From contig CAZSAP010000005.1 of NCBI GenBank assembly GCA_964604705.1, positions 186,001 through 250,000 on the forward strand: a DNA stretch of 64,000 bases, written 5' to 3'. The stretch comes from JAAXVQ01 sp964604705 (GTDB taxonomy: Bacteria; Oederibacteriota; JAAXVQ01). Of this stretch, positions 8,608-18,458 are shown piece by piece. Made by a program: the position numbers and the translations under genes. The notes below the pieces were generated by a model. That model was not told the origin of the DNA. It saw only the letters and a program-made list of their open reading frames with translations, and did not search any database. Positions within the stretch are counted from its first letter, which is position 1. Each line of letters starts with the position of its first letter.

Positions 8608-9969
8608 ATGAGCCCATTCAAGAATCTCTTTGGGAAGGGTGAAGGGTCGGATGACTCTTCATCGACCGAAGAGGAACGAAAAGAATCCAAGCTCGTTAGT
8701 TCCTATAATGTAACGTACGATCAAATTAAAAAGCAGGAAATGGGCGAAGAGTCTTCAGGAGAACAACCTGCGGAGGCCGGCGTTCAAACAGATACTAAGA
8801 AGAAACCGGCCAACCGTTTTGCGCGCTTGACGTCTCAGTTCAAAAAAGTTGATCTGAATGAACAAATGGATCAGCTGAAGGAACAGGGCCAGAAGGTTAC
8901 AGGCCTGATGGACTGGTTTCGTAATCACAAGGCCATCAGTATTGGTATTTTGGTGGTTTTAGGTGTTTTGTTGCTTTGGGGTCTTTCTAAATTTATTTTC
9001 GGCAAAAAGGAAAATAAGGCTACTGAAGGTACCGGCGTAGAAGTTTCTGAAGCCGGCAGTCAGGTGAAAGTATTAAAAATTGCTAAAACGGATTTTTCGG
9101 ATTCGATTTTGGCCATGGGGACCATTAAAGGTTTTGCCCAGGTTAATTTAGGGTTTCAGATTTCGGGTACGGTTTCAGCCTTCAATTTTCGTGAAGGCGA
9201 TGAAATTAAGGCGGGACAGATAATTGTTCAGCTTGATCCTCAAGAACAGATGTTGAAGTATGAGGAAGCCAAGGTTAACTATAACAATGTTCAAGCTTTG
9301 TATGACTTGGGTGCGGTTATTCCTTTGAAGCTTCAAGAGGCGAAGATCAAATTGGATTTGGCACAAACCGATTTGGCCAAGACGGCCATTGTGGCACCTT
9401 CGGATGGCATTTTAGGCAGTCGTGAAGTGGAAGTGGGAAGCGCGGCCAATCCCAATATGAAAGTGGCGACGTTTTTAGATATCAATGACGTTTTTGCTGA
9501 AGTTGGGATTATGGAACGAGAAATTAACAAAGTGGTGGTTGGCCAGGATGTAAAAATCAACATTGATGCTTATCCGGATTTGGATTTTGGCGGAACGGTT
9601 ACTAACATTGCACCTATGGTTAAAGGTAAAAGCAAAACGCTAAATGTCAAAGTTCAGATTGCCAACCCGTATCGTCTTTTATTGCCGGGCATGTTTGTAC
9701 GTGTTCGCATCAAGATCTTCCAGGCTAAGAATGCCATTATTATTCCGCGTCCGGCTCTGAAGAAGGTAAAAGGAGCGTATCACGTTTTCACAGTCAATCA
9801 GAATAACAAGGCTGAATTCAAGACCGTCAAATTAGGGTATGTCACCACGGACAATGTTCAAATCACAGAAGGCTTAAATGAAGGCGATTTGGTGGTTGTG
9901 GAAGGCATGGAAGAACTCAAGGACGGAGCTAAAGTACAGGTTATGGAATATCAGAGTACATCGTTCTAA
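8608..9969 (+). CDS. RND efflux periplasmic adaptor (membrane fusion protein)
   Basis: 453 residues with a strong Shine-Dalgarno (GGAGGGAGGAG, 8594-8604). The C-terminal two thirds show the adaptor order: a biotinyl-lipoyl-like half (VSAFNFREGDEIKAGQIIVQLDP), a helical hairpin, the second lipoyl half (TAIVAPSDGILGSREVEVGSAAN), a beta-barrel with GGTVTNIAPMVK, and a membrane-proximal domain ending VQITEGLNEGDLVVVEG. The N-terminus is unusual: about 105 charged residues come before a single membrane helix (about residues 109-131), so the protein has a cytoplasmic extension instead of a signal peptide or lipobox. It should connect the RND proteins at 10021 and 13225 to the TolC-like channel at 16350. 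Confidence 0.9.
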   Translation: MSPFKNLFGKGEGSDDSSSTEEERKESKLVSSYNVTYDQIKKQEMGEESSGEQPAEAGVQTDTKKKPANRFARLTSQFKKVDLNEQMDQLKEQGQKVTGLMDWFRNHKAISIGILVVLGVLLLWGLSKFIFGKKENKATEGTGVEVSEAGSQVKVLKIAKTDFSDSILAMGTIKGFAQVNLGFQISGTVSAFNFREGDEIKAGQIIVQLDPQEQMLKYEEAKVNYNNVQALYDLGAVIPLKLQEAKIKLDLAQTDLAKTAIVAPSDGILGSREVEVGSAANPNMKVATFLDINDVFAEVGIMEREINKVVVGQDVKINIDAYPDLDFGGTVTNIAPMVKGKSKTLNVKVQIANPYRLLLPGMFVRVRIKIFQAKNAIIIPRPALKKVKGAYHVFTVNQNNKAEFKTVKLGYVTTDNVQITEGLNEGDLVVVEGMEELKDGAKVQVMEYQSTSF

Positions 9970-10020
9970 AAGGAAAACTTGCAGATATGCAGCAACGTCA
10001 TTTACGGGGGATAAAATAAC

Positions 10021-13000
10021 TTGGGGCAGTTACCTGATTTTGCAGTACGCAAACCGGTCACCGTAGCAATGATTTTTATTGCGGTTATTTTGTTGGGCAT
10101 CATTTCCTATATGCGCTTGCCTCGGGAATTGTTTCCGCCCATTACCTATCCGCAATTGACGGTCGTTACAAATTACGAGAACGCGGCACCGGAAGAAATT
10201 GAAACGTTAATCACCAAACCTGTTGAGGAAGCATGCAGTTCGGTGAATAACGTTAAGCGTATTTCTTCTACTTCCAAAGAAGGTGTTTCCTTGGTCATGC
10301 TTGAATTTGGCTGGGGAACGTCTATGGATTTTGCTGCGCTAAATGTGCGCGAAAAGATTGACTTGGTTAAAGAAAAATTACCACGCGAAGCCGAAGATCC
10401 AGTCGTTATGAAGTTTAATCCCTTTGAACTTCCGGTGCTTACACTTTCGGTTTCGGCCAATATGCCGATTTATGAGATTCGTGAGATTGCAAAGAAAATC
10501 ATTAAAAATCAATTGGAAAAAGCCGAAGGTGTGGCCGCTGTACAGATTAACGGAGGATTGGAACGTGAAATTTTAGTAACCCTCGATCTGGGGCGTTTGG
10601 CTGCAACTCGCCTCTCACCCATTTCGGTTATGGATGCCCTAAAAAATTCCAATGTTAATTATCCCGCCGGTACAATCCATGGGCATTTTTACGATTATTT
10701 AATTCGAACCATGGGTGAGTTTACCAAATTGGAAGAAATATCAGCAGCGCCGGTGGGTTTGGATAAAAGTCAAGAATATGAGGCTAATGAGCAACAGGAA
10801 AATTCTATTTCCCAAGTGCCGCTAACCGATTCGCAAGATGACAATAAACGGCAAACCGATAACCGAGTTGTCGTTCTTTCGGATATTGGAAAGGTAGAAG
10901 ATGGATTTAAAGAGCAAACGTCCGTTTCGCGTTACAATGGCAAAGAGAATATTTCCATCACCATCCAGAAACAAGCAGGCGCCAACACCCTAGAAGCCGT
11001 CGAAAATATTAAGAAAGCCTTGCAAAAGATCCAAGCGGATTTACCCAAAGGTCAAAAAATTAAAATTATTACTGTGTACGACCAATCTATTTTTGTGCGT
11101 CAGTCTATTAACCGTGTTATGGAAGATGCTGTCATCGGCGGTGTTTTGGCGTTTATTGTCATTATGATTTTTTTGAGAAATTTAACCGCCTCGGTGATTG
11201 TGGTTACGGCTATTCCGATCTCTATCTTAGCTACGTTTTCCTTGATGTATTTTCAAGGCATTACCCTCAACATGATGTCGCTAGGCGGTTTGGCTTTAGG
11301 GGTGGGACGTCTCGTGGACGATGCTATTGTTTGTATTGAAAACATATATCGTCATTGCGAGTTGGGGTTAAAGCCAAAGGAAGCTGCGGTTGTGGGTGCC
11401 AATGAAGTTGCTGCCGCCGTTGTATCTTCAACGTTTACAACAGTCACTGTATTTTTGCCCATGATTTTTGTTCAAGGTGTTGCCGGGCAGCTCTTTTCCC
11501 AGTTGGCGCTTACAGTTACCTTCGCTTTGTTGGCCTCGATGGGTGGTGCCATGATGTTGATACCAATGTTGGTATCGCAAGGTGGGGAAGGGCAGTTAAG
11601 GGAAGTTAAGTTTTTAAAAGTGTTTGAGCCGGTTTTGCATGGAGTGGATGTTTTTTTTGCCGTAGCTTTGGATAAGTTTTTGAAAAACAGAGGATTCAAT
11701 TTATTTATTATTTTTCTGCTTTTCTTGGGTAGTTTATTATTGGCGATTCCTTTGAAAAAAGAATTTATGCCCAAGGTTGATCAAAGTCAGTTCATTGTTA
11801 AAGTCAATCTACCTACAGGTGCTTTATTGAAGGTTACGGACGAAGCATGCAAAAAATTAGAGGATGTTTTAAAAACAGTTCATGAGGTTCATGATTTTTC
11901 TTTAAATATAGGTTCATCGAAGGACGATGCCAGTCAGGCTGCCGATGCCATGGGACCGCATCAAGCGCAATTCATGGTTAATTTGAATAAAGAAAGAGAG
12001 CGCGGCACAGCCGATGTGGTTCAAGAAGTTAAGGCGAAGATGGAAAAACAAGATACGGGGCCAGCACGTTTTGAATATGTAGTTCAAGACAGTGCGCTCC
12101 AGGTATCGGCCTTTAGTGGAGGTGCACCCATTGTGATTGAAATCAAGGGGCGTGATTTGACCTTGATGAAGAAAATTACCAAAGATGTGGAGCTTATGAT
12201 TGGCGATGTCGTGGGCATCTTCGGCGTAAAAAATAGTTTGGTCGAAGAAGCACCTGAGACAAAGGTTTATGTGCAACGTGACAAGGCGGCTTTGTACAAT
12301 TTATCGGTGGATGATATTTCACGAACCGCTAAAATTGCCATTAAAGGAAATGCAGATACGAAATTCAAAGAACCTGGTCAGGATGAGGTGGATATACGCC
12401 TTCGCCTTCGTTCGGAAGATCGTGAAACCGTTTCGGATTTACGACAATTGCTTATTCACTCACCGTTGGACATCGATGTTCCCTTAAATGAATTGGCATA
12501 CATCGGAGTAGGTGTGGGCCCTTCGGAAATCAAGCGTAAGGACCGTCAACGTTTTATCATGGTTACAGCCAATCTGTATAAGCGTAGTCTAACGGATGCA
12601 GTTAAAGAAATAAGTGAACGCTTAAAAACCATGCCGTTACCCGAAGGTTACAGTGTGATCATGGGTGGAGAAAGCGAACAGATGCAGGAATCTTTTTATA
12701 GCTTGGCGTTTGCACTTTCCTTAGCTATTTTGCTGGTGTACATGATCATGGCCTCGCAATTTGAATCTTTGATACAGCCCTTTATTATTATGTTCACGGT
12801 TCCACTCTCACTGATCGGTGTTATGAGTATTCTTTTCTTGAGTGGAACCCCACTTTCCATTGTGGCCATCATCGGCATGATTATGCTTATCGGTATAGTT
12901 GTATCCAACGGGATCATCTTAATTGATTATACAAATATATTGCGTGAGCGTGGTGCGACCGCGTTGGACGCTGTGGTGCAAGCCAGCAGAACCCGACTAC

Positions 13001-13218
13001 GTCCTATTTTAATGACTGCCTTATCGACGATCATCGCTTTGGTGCCTTTGGCGTTGGCCATTGGTGAAGGGGCGGCCTTAATGGCACCACTTGCGGTCAC
13101 GGTTATTGGCGGGCTCACATCATCGACTTTTTTAACAGTTATTGTAATTCCTGCGATTTATTTGATTGTTGAAGAGTTGACTCATAAATTAGCACGAAAG
13201 AAAAAACAGGAAGCATAG
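10021..13218 (+). CDS. RND family efflux transporter, first subunit
   Basis: About 1,065 residues. The TTG at 10021 is chosen because GGGGG lies 10 bases upstream and the resulting N-terminus (MGQLPDFAVRKPVTVAMIF) aligns with that of the next RND gene (MGLPTFSIRRPVTISMVF). The classical architecture is present: helix 1, first porter loop, helices 2-6, second porter loop, helices 8-12. Helix 4 keeps both proton-relay aspartates (GVGRLVDDAIVCIENI, Asp433-Asp434). Helix 10 has VVSNGIILIDY. A hydrophilic Gln/Asn/Asp-rich insert of about 38 residues (bases about 10759-10866) interrupts the first porter domain and is absent from its partner. It is an inner-membrane proton antiporter; the substrate cannot be told. 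Confidence 0.92.
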   Translation: MGQLPDFAVRKPVTVAMIFIAVILLGIISYMRLPRELFPPITYPQLTVVTNYENAAPEEIETLITKPVEEACSSVNNVKRISSTSKEGVSLVMLEFGWGTSMDFAALNVREKIDLVKEKLPREAEDPVVMKFNPFELPVLTLSVSANMPIYEIREIAKKIIKNQLEKAEGVAAVQINGGLEREILVTLDLGRLAATRLSPISVMDALKNSNVNYPAGTIHGHFYDYLIRTMGEFTKLEEISAAPVGLDKSQEYEANEQQENSISQVPLTDSQDDNKRQTDNRVVVLSDIGKVEDGFKEQTSVSRYNGKENISITIQKQAGANTLEAVENIKKALQKIQADLPKGQKIKIITVYDQSIFVRQSINRVMEDAVIGGVLAFIVIMIFLRNLTASVIVVTAIPISILATFSLMYFQGITLNMMSLGGLALGVGRLVDDAIVCIENIYRHCELGLKPKEAAVVGANEVAAAVVSSTFTTVTVFLPMIFVQGVAGQLFSQLALTVTFALLASMGGAMMLIPMLVSQGGEGQLREVKFLKVFEPVLHGVDVFFAVALDKFLKNRGFNLFIIFLLFLGSLLLAIPLKKEFMPKVDQSQFIVKVNLPTGALLKVTDEACKKLEDVLKTVHEVHDFSLNIGSSKDDASQAADAMGPHQAQFMVNLNKERERGTADVVQEVKAKMEKQDTGPARFEYVVQDSALQVSAFSGGAPIVIEIKGRDLTLMKKITKDVELMIGDVVGIFGVKNSLVEEAPETKVYVQRDKAALYNLSVDDISRTAKIAIKGNADTKFKEPGQDEVDIRLRLRSEDRETVSDLRQLLIHSPLDIDVPLNELAYIGVGVGPSEIKRKDRQRFIMVTANLYKRSLTDAVKEISERLKTMPLPEGYSVIMGGESEQMQESFYSLAFALSLAILLVYMIMASQFESLIQPFIIMFTVPLSLIGVMSILFLSGTPLSIVAIIGMIMLIGIVVSNGIILIDYTNILRERGATALDAVVQASRTRLRPILMTALSTIIALVPLALAIGEGAALMAPLAVTVIGGLTSSTFLTVIVIPAIYLIVEELTHKLARKKKQEA

Positions 13219-13224
13219 AGGCAT

Positions 13225-16200
13225 ATGGGCTTACCTACGTTTTCAATTAGGCGACCGGTTACTATCTCCATGGTGTTCTTGGGTATCACCATCTTGGGCG
13301 TGATTTGTTTTACCCGCTTACCGGTTGAACTTATGCCCAATACCAGCTACCCAGTCGTCACGATTAATGTAGAGTATCCGGGTGTACCTCCTACCGAAGT
13401 GGAAAGCATGGTGACCACCAAGGTTGAGGATTCGGTTTCAACTGTTGCGAAATTAAAAAGTGTTGAATCGTCTTCGGAAGATGGCAAGTCTGAGACAATT
13501 TTGCAGTTCGAGCCAGGGACGGATATGAACTTTGCCGCCTTGGAAGTACGTGAGAAATTCTCAAAAATACGTAATAAACTCCCACAAGGAATACGCAAAC
13601 CCATTCTTGGCAAATACGATGTGGCCGATGCTCCTGTCATGATCATGGCCTGCCTTTCAGAAACCATTCAAACCGAAGAAGTGCGGCGGATTGTTGATCT
13701 CACCATGAAAGAAGCACTTGGGCGTGTTTCCGGAGTTTCGAATGTTGAAGTATCCGGAGGACGTGAACGTAAGATCTTAGTTGAGGCTGATCAATCGCGT
13801 CTGCAATCGTACGGCATTTCAATTGAACAGATTGTGAAAGTTCTGCATGACAATAACATGAGTCTCATGGCCGGCAATCTTGACAAGGGTAATTTTAAAT
13901 ATCTTGTGCGCACCATGGGGCAGTTCAAGACAGTTGAGGGATTAAAAAAGATTGGTTTGGTCACCGGTGACGATGGTACTGTAGTAACCTTGGGTGATGT
14001 TGCGCAGATTCGCGATTCCTATTTGGAAGCCGCAGGGTATGCACGCTACGATGCAGCGCCTACAGTTTCTTTGTATGTTCACAAGGAACGTCAAGCCAAT
14101 ACCATAGAAGTTTGCGCAGGGATTAACGCCGCCATGGAGAAGCTTAAAGATAAGCTTCCAAAGGGTATTCGTATGGTTACCGTTATGGATCAATCGATTT
14201 CAGTGAAAAAGGCGATTCATAGCGTTAAAAAGTCCTTAATTGAAGGCGCCATTTTAGCGGTTATTATTTTAGTTTTAACTTTAGGTAGTATTCGCAGCCC
14301 AATCATTATTGGGTTGAGTATCCCACTGGCTCTTATCGGCACTTTCATCCCCATGTTTTTCCAGGGCATCACGTTGAACACCATGACTTTATCCGGATTG
14401 GCCCTCGCTTGTGGTAGTCTGGTGGACGGCTGTGTGGTTGTTTTAGATTCAATCTTCAAAAAATGCGATGAAGGGCTTCCCATTCGTGAGGCATGTATTG
14501 TGGGGAGCGAAGAAGTTGGTTTTGCAATTGTCTCTTCTTACATTACCTCGATCGTGGTGTTTGTCCCAATTATCTTTGTAAATCAAGAAATTCGCATTCT
14601 TTACTCGGGCTTGGCCATGACGGTTATTTATTCACACATCATGTCCATGATCGTTTCACAAACTTTGATGCCTATGTTGTCGAGTAAATTTCTGACCGCA
14701 CCACCTCCACCGGATCAAAAATGGTACGAGAATGCTCGGCCGAGCTTGAAAAAAATATTTTTTACATTTTACCGTCACTTGCTCGCATTGGCCATTCGGT
14801 TCCGATATTATTTTTTAGGGATCATTATTTTACTCTTGGCGTTGGCGGTTTACCTAAACACAAAAATCGGCAGTGAGTTTATGGGCAGTATGGAAGAAAA
14901 TAAAATGAAGGTAAATTTGACATTGCCGTCAGGAACCAAACTGGATATTTCCAACGGAATCGTCAAGCGAGTTGAAAAATTTCTCGCACAAGTTCCTGAA
15001 ATTAAGAGTATATCGTCTTTGGTAGAACAAAATCGCTCTGAAATCAATGTTGAGTTTTTACCGGTGGCACAGCGCAAACGTTCCACAAAAGAAATTCTTG
15101 ATGAATTGCGTCCCAAATTAGGGCAATTCCGTCCTGCGTATGTTTATTTTGAGGAACAGCAACAGACGGGTGGTAAAGGTATTATATTGGATATTTTTGG
15201 TTACGATTACGTCTTGCTCAAACAGTTGGCCGTGTCGATTGCGAATAAAATGGAATCGTTACCTGGTTTTACCGATTGTCGCATTCGTATGAAGGAAGGT
15301 CGCCCGGAAATGCGCTTTCAGGTCGATAAAGTGAAAGCCATGCAATACGATTTAAAAGTTCAACAATTGGCTGAAGAAATAAACACGCAAATGCGCGGTG
15401 TTATTGGAACCCAATTTCATACAGAAGGTGAAGAAGTAGAAACCATCGTCCGCATTCAAGAGAAAGACCGCAAGACGCTTGATGATATTAATAAGTTGAC
15501 TGTGACCGCTCCAAACGGGGAACAGGTCTTTCTAACCCAAATTGGGACTTTCTCGCCAGGGTTGGGCCCCTCGGAAATTTGGCGAAAAAACAAGTCGCGC
15601 ATGATTCAGGTTTCAGCTACGGTGGCTACCGATTTGGGATCCTCTGTAAAAAAAGTTAGAGAATCTCTCGCGGGGGTTGAATTTCCTAAAGGATATTATT
15701 ACCGTTTTGGCGGAAATTTTGAGAAAATGACAGAAAGCAATAAGCAATTGGCCATGGCGGTCATCTTAACCATTTTATTGGTGTACATGGTTTTGGCTGC
15801 TTTTTTTGAGTCCTATTACCAACCAATTATTATCATGGTTTCGGTAGCCATGGCCATTATTGGTGTGGCCATTGCGCTGTATATAACAGGCAAACCTAAG
15901 AGTGTCGGTGTTTTTATTGGTGTGATTATGTTGACGGGAATTGTTGTAGGCCCGGCTATTATTTTGGTGGATCAAATTAATTTGCTGATTGCCGAAGGGA
16001 TGAAACAAAAAAAAGCCATTTTATCAGCATCGCAAAGTCGTCTGCGACCGATTTTTATGACAACGGCTACGACGTTGTTGGGTTTGTTACCAACGGCTTT
16101 TGATAAAAGCGAAGGATCCAACCTATGGTCACCATTGGCCATTACGACTGTAGGAGGACTCATTTCAAGTACCATTTTAACATTATTGTTTATTCCTAGT

Positions 16201-16332
16201 ATCTATTTGATTTTTGGTGATATTGGCAAGGGCTTTCGTGCATTGTTTTCCTGGATTGGCCGAAAAGTATTTGGTATTAAACCAGCTACTGTGGTAGCGG
16301 CCAATTCTGAGGCCGGTTTAAAAAATCATTGA
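13225..16332 (+). CDS. RND family efflux transporter, second subunit with altered proton-relay residues
   Basis: 1,035 residues, starting 7 bases after the first RND gene. Domain order and length are those of a full RND protein. The helix-4 motif reads SLVDGCVVVLDS, so the second of the two adjacent aspartates is replaced by Gly402 (Asp401 remains). In helix 10 the usual polar pair is replaced by Gly-Pro (VVGPAIILVDQ, about residues 909-910). Both sites belong to the proton-translocation network in AcrB-type proteins. The frame is intact, so it is not a pseudogene. It may assemble with the first RND subunit as an asymmetric complex, as MdtB and MdtC do, with only one partner fully proton-active; that is inference. 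Confidence 0.9.
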   Translation: MGLPTFSIRRPVTISMVFLGITILGVICFTRLPVELMPNTSYPVVTINVEYPGVPPTEVESMVTTKVEDSVSTVAKLKSVESSSEDGKSETILQFEPGTDMNFAALEVREKFSKIRNKLPQGIRKPILGKYDVADAPVMIMACLSETIQTEEVRRIVDLTMKEALGRVSGVSNVEVSGGRERKILVEADQSRLQSYGISIEQIVKVLHDNNMSLMAGNLDKGNFKYLVRTMGQFKTVEGLKKIGLVTGDDGTVVTLGDVAQIRDSYLEAAGYARYDAAPTVSLYVHKERQANTIEVCAGINAAMEKLKDKLPKGIRMVTVMDQSISVKKAIHSVKKSLIEGAILAVIILVLTLGSIRSPIIIGLSIPLALIGTFIPMFFQGITLNTMTLSGLALACGSLVDGCVVVLDSIFKKCDEGLPIREACIVGSEEVGFAIVSSYITSIVVFVPIIFVNQEIRILYSGLAMTVIYSHIMSMIVSQTLMPMLSSKFLTAPPPPDQKWYENARPSLKKIFFTFYRHLLALAIRFRYYFLGIIILLLALAVYLNTKIGSEFMGSMEENKMKVNLTLPSGTKLDISNGIVKRVEKFLAQVPEIKSISSLVEQNRSEINVEFLPVAQRKRSTKEILDELRPKLGQFRPAYVYFEEQQQTGGKGIILDIFGYDYVLLKQLAVSIANKMESLPGFTDCRIRMKEGRPEMRFQVDKVKAMQYDLKVQQLAEEINTQMRGVIGTQFHTEGEEVETIVRIQEKDRKTLDDINKLTVTAPNGEQVFLTQIGTFSPGLGPSEIWRKNKSRMIQVSATVATDLGSSVKKVRESLAGVEFPKGYYYRFGGNFEKMTESNKQLAMAVILTILLVYMVLAAFFESYYQPIIIMVSVAMAIIGVAIALYITGKPKSVGVFIGVIMLTGIVVGPAIILVDQINLLIAEGMKQKKAILSASQSRLRPIFMTTATTLLGLLPTAFDKSEGSNLWSPLAITTVGGLISSTILTLLFIPSIYLIFGDIGKGFRALFSWIGRKVFGIKPATVVAANSEAGLKNH

Positions 16333-16349
16333 GTAGAGGAGAAAATTGT

Positions 16350-18242
16350 ATGCGGCGTTGGTTGCTTGTCCTGCTGGCAACAATTTGGGTGACGACAGGT
16401 ATTTTTTCCTGCCCATTGACATCTTCAGCAGCCAAGAATGATGAAGATGTAGATGAAGTTTATTTGGATGAAGAAGGAACGGATGAGGAAGAAATAACAG
16501 AAGAAGCTCCGGCTGCGGTTTCGGCGCCCGTATCTGCCAAGGCTTCGTCGGCATCGAAACCTGTAGAAGACCTCATGGAAGACGTGGCTGAATCTGAATC
16601 TCAACCTGAAGAGACTACTGTTTCTAAGGCACAAACTCCATCGATGAAATTGGAACTGAAAAAGGAGCCGGAATTACCCCGAAAAACTAATGAAAAAGTA
16701 GATGAAGCAGAAGAAGAATTTTTAGAGGAAGAAGCGGGAATTGCTCCAGAAGAACGGGTGACGCCTAAGCAGAAGGATATACAAAAAGATGAATACGAAG
16801 TACTGACACCGGACGGTGAGTCGGACGCTTTTGCCGATGAAGACACCATGGAGGAACCCAAGGAGATGGCGGAAGTTGAGACCGCCATGATAGAGGCTGA
16901 AAAAATACCCAGTATTTTAACTACATTGGAAGAATGCAAACGCGTGGCCTTGCTCAATGATCGTCGTGTACAGGTTGCTCTAAAGCAAATGAAATATGAG
17001 GAATTTAAAGTAAAAGAATCAGAACGTGGCTTTTTGCCGCAAGCCAAAGGTACGTGGGAACGCCAAGACGGTGATGCGGCCGATAAGGGTGGAGGGCAAG
17101 ATACCTCGTTTAACAGTATGAAGTATGCCATCGAAGGTGAACAAATTCTGTTCCAAGGTGGCAAATTGGTTTATACGCTTAAGCAAAATAAAAATAATTT
17201 GGAAGTTGCAAAAAAGAAATATTATCAGGCACGTCAGGAAATTATTCAAAAGGTGGAAAAGGCTTATTACAACCTAGTGAAGAGCCAAATGATTTTCGAA
17301 GTTCAAACGGATCTTTCCAAGGCTGCCGAATCGGCTTTGGCTTTTTCGCGAGAAGCGTATCGTCAAGGGTTGAATTCGTATCATGAATTTTTGAATGTTC
17401 AGTCCCAAACCGATCAGACGTATTATCAGCTTATGGCGTATCAGCAGGACATTACACTGGCGGAGTTGGCTCTTCGTCAGGCTTGCAACGTGGACTCCAG
17501 CATAGGTATTCAGATTGATGCCGTATTGACATTTACGGATTTTAATTTTAACTACTCGTTGGATGAATGTCTTGAACTGGCATTTAAGAATCGTCCGGAT
17601 TTGGCGGTCAATGAGCTAACCACACTTTCTGATTACTATGGAATTAAAGTCGCCATGGCTGAAAATTGGCCTAAGATTACATTTAATGGTTCGGTTGGGA
17701 AAAACGGTCAAAATCAAAAAGGACAAAAATTTGAATTAACAGACGAATGGATGATTAAGCTGGAAGCCTCATGGATGGTAGGGGCCAATACCGCCAAGTA
17801 TTCGCAGGAAAAGAAAAAGACCATGCCCAAGACCATTGGTGCTACGGATAATACCAAATCTTCCTTGACTCACCAAGCCAGCGTCGCTATTTTTGATAAA
17901 TTGGAAAACTTTTCCAATGTTGCTAAGGCGCGAGTGCAACAGGCTACCACCGAAGCGGATTTGGTGGAATTGCGCGGGAAGGTTGCCAACGAGGTTGAAG
18001 AAAATTACTTTAATTATCAAAAGGCTATGACGATGGTGACGGCGTCATTGTCGAAGATTAAGTTCCGAGAAAAAGATTTGGAAATCAATCGCGCCAAGCA
18101 GATGATGGATGAGGTGCCGCTGTCTCAAGTGTTGACTTCGGAACTGCAATTGGGTGAAGAACGTGTCAACTATGTGAAGGCGTTGGCGGATTATTATATT
18201 GCCATTTCGGGCTTGTTCAAAGCCATGGGTTTGGCGAAGTAA
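16350..18242 (+). CDS. TolC-like outer-membrane efflux channel with acidic N-terminal extension
   Basis: About 630 residues from the ATG at 16350, preceded by AGAGGAGA; the TTG at 16329 would overlap the upstream stop and has no ribosome site. The signal peptide ends near TSSAA. Residues about 30-187 are very rich in Glu and Asp and look disordered; ordinary TolC proteins lack this. From about residue 190 two OEP repeats follow (LEECKRVALLNDRRVQVAL, then LDECLELAFKNRPDLAVNE) with long helices between them, typical of the TolC alpha-barrel. It is the last gene of the pump operon and is followed by a strong terminator. The acidic segment may face the periplasm and bind cations or the cell wall; nothing in the sequence proves this. 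Confidence 0.88.
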   Translation: MRRWLLVLLATIWVTTGIFSCPLTSSAAKNDEDVDEVYLDEEGTDEEEITEEAPAAVSAPVSAKASSASKPVEDLMEDVAESESQPEETTVSKAQTPSMKLELKKEPELPRKTNEKVDEAEEEFLEEEAGIAPEERVTPKQKDIQKDEYEVLTPDGESDAFADEDTMEEPKEMAEVETAMIEAEKIPSILTTLEECKRVALLNDRRVQVALKQMKYEEFKVKESERGFLPQAKGTWERQDGDAADKGGGQDTSFNSMKYAIEGEQILFQGGKLVYTLKQNKNNLEVAKKKYYQARQEIIQKVEKAYYNLVKSQMIFEVQTDLSKAAESALAFSREAYRQGLNSYHEFLNVQSQTDQTYYQLMAYQQDITLAELALRQACNVDSSIGIQIDAVLTFTDFNFNYSLDECLELAFKNRPDLAVNELTTLSDYYGIKVAMAENWPKITFNGSVGKNGQNQKGQKFELTDEWMIKLEASWMVGANTAKYSQEKKKTMPKTIGATDNTKSSLTHQASVAIFDKLENFSNVAKARVQQATTEADLVELRGKVANEVEENYFNYQKAMTMVTASLSKIKFREKDLEINRAKQMMDEVPLSQVLTSELQLGEERVNYVKALADYYIAISGLFKAMGLAK

Positions 18243-18279
18243 GCCTTTTATTGGCCTGCAATTGTGTGCACGTGTTATA

Positions 18280-18347
18280 AGAAATCCCTTCGTTTCTCCG
18301 TTCGGCCTTTCGGCCGGAAATGGGAAGAGGAGGGATTTCTTTTTGTT
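18280..18347 (+). terminator. Rho-independent terminator after the pump operon
   Basis: A 10-base perfect stem (AGAAATCCCT at 18280-18289 with AGGGATTTCT at 18331-18340) encloses a GC-rich inner hairpin (CGGCC-TTT-CGGCCG core, 18303-18316) and is followed by TTTTGTT. It closes the transcript that ends with the TolC-like gene and insulates hom. Confidence 0.85.
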
Positions 18348-18398
18348 CGTCTTGTTTTGATGGATGTGTTTGTCTGCGAAATGCTCTTTTCTCAATGC

Positions 18399-18426
18399 TT
18401 GACACCTGAAAGGAAGTCAGTATAAT
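18399..18426 (+). promoter_or_regulatory. Consensus sigma70 promoter of the hom operon
   Basis: A perfect TTGACA (18399-18404) and a perfect TATAAT (18421-18426) are 16 bases apart. Transcription would begin near 18433, only about 26 bases before the hom ATG, so the leader is too short for a riboswitch or attenuator. Confidence 0.85.
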
Positions 18427-18458
18427 GATCCGATATTGTCTGAAAGGGGTACACTTTT

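Noticed and set aside
13225..16332. Second RND gene as a pseudogene
   Set aside because: Length, all helices and the porter domains are intact and there is no frameshift; only a few relay residues differ.
16601..17164. A Ser-rich 187-codon minus-strand frame
   Set aside because: It is opposite the acidic region of the TolC-like gene; Glu/Asp codons read in reverse give Ser/Phe/Leu runs.
18427..18458. Riboswitch or attenuator before hom
   Set aside because: The consensus promoter leaves a leader of only about 26 bases, too short for a threonine leader peptide or riboswitch.
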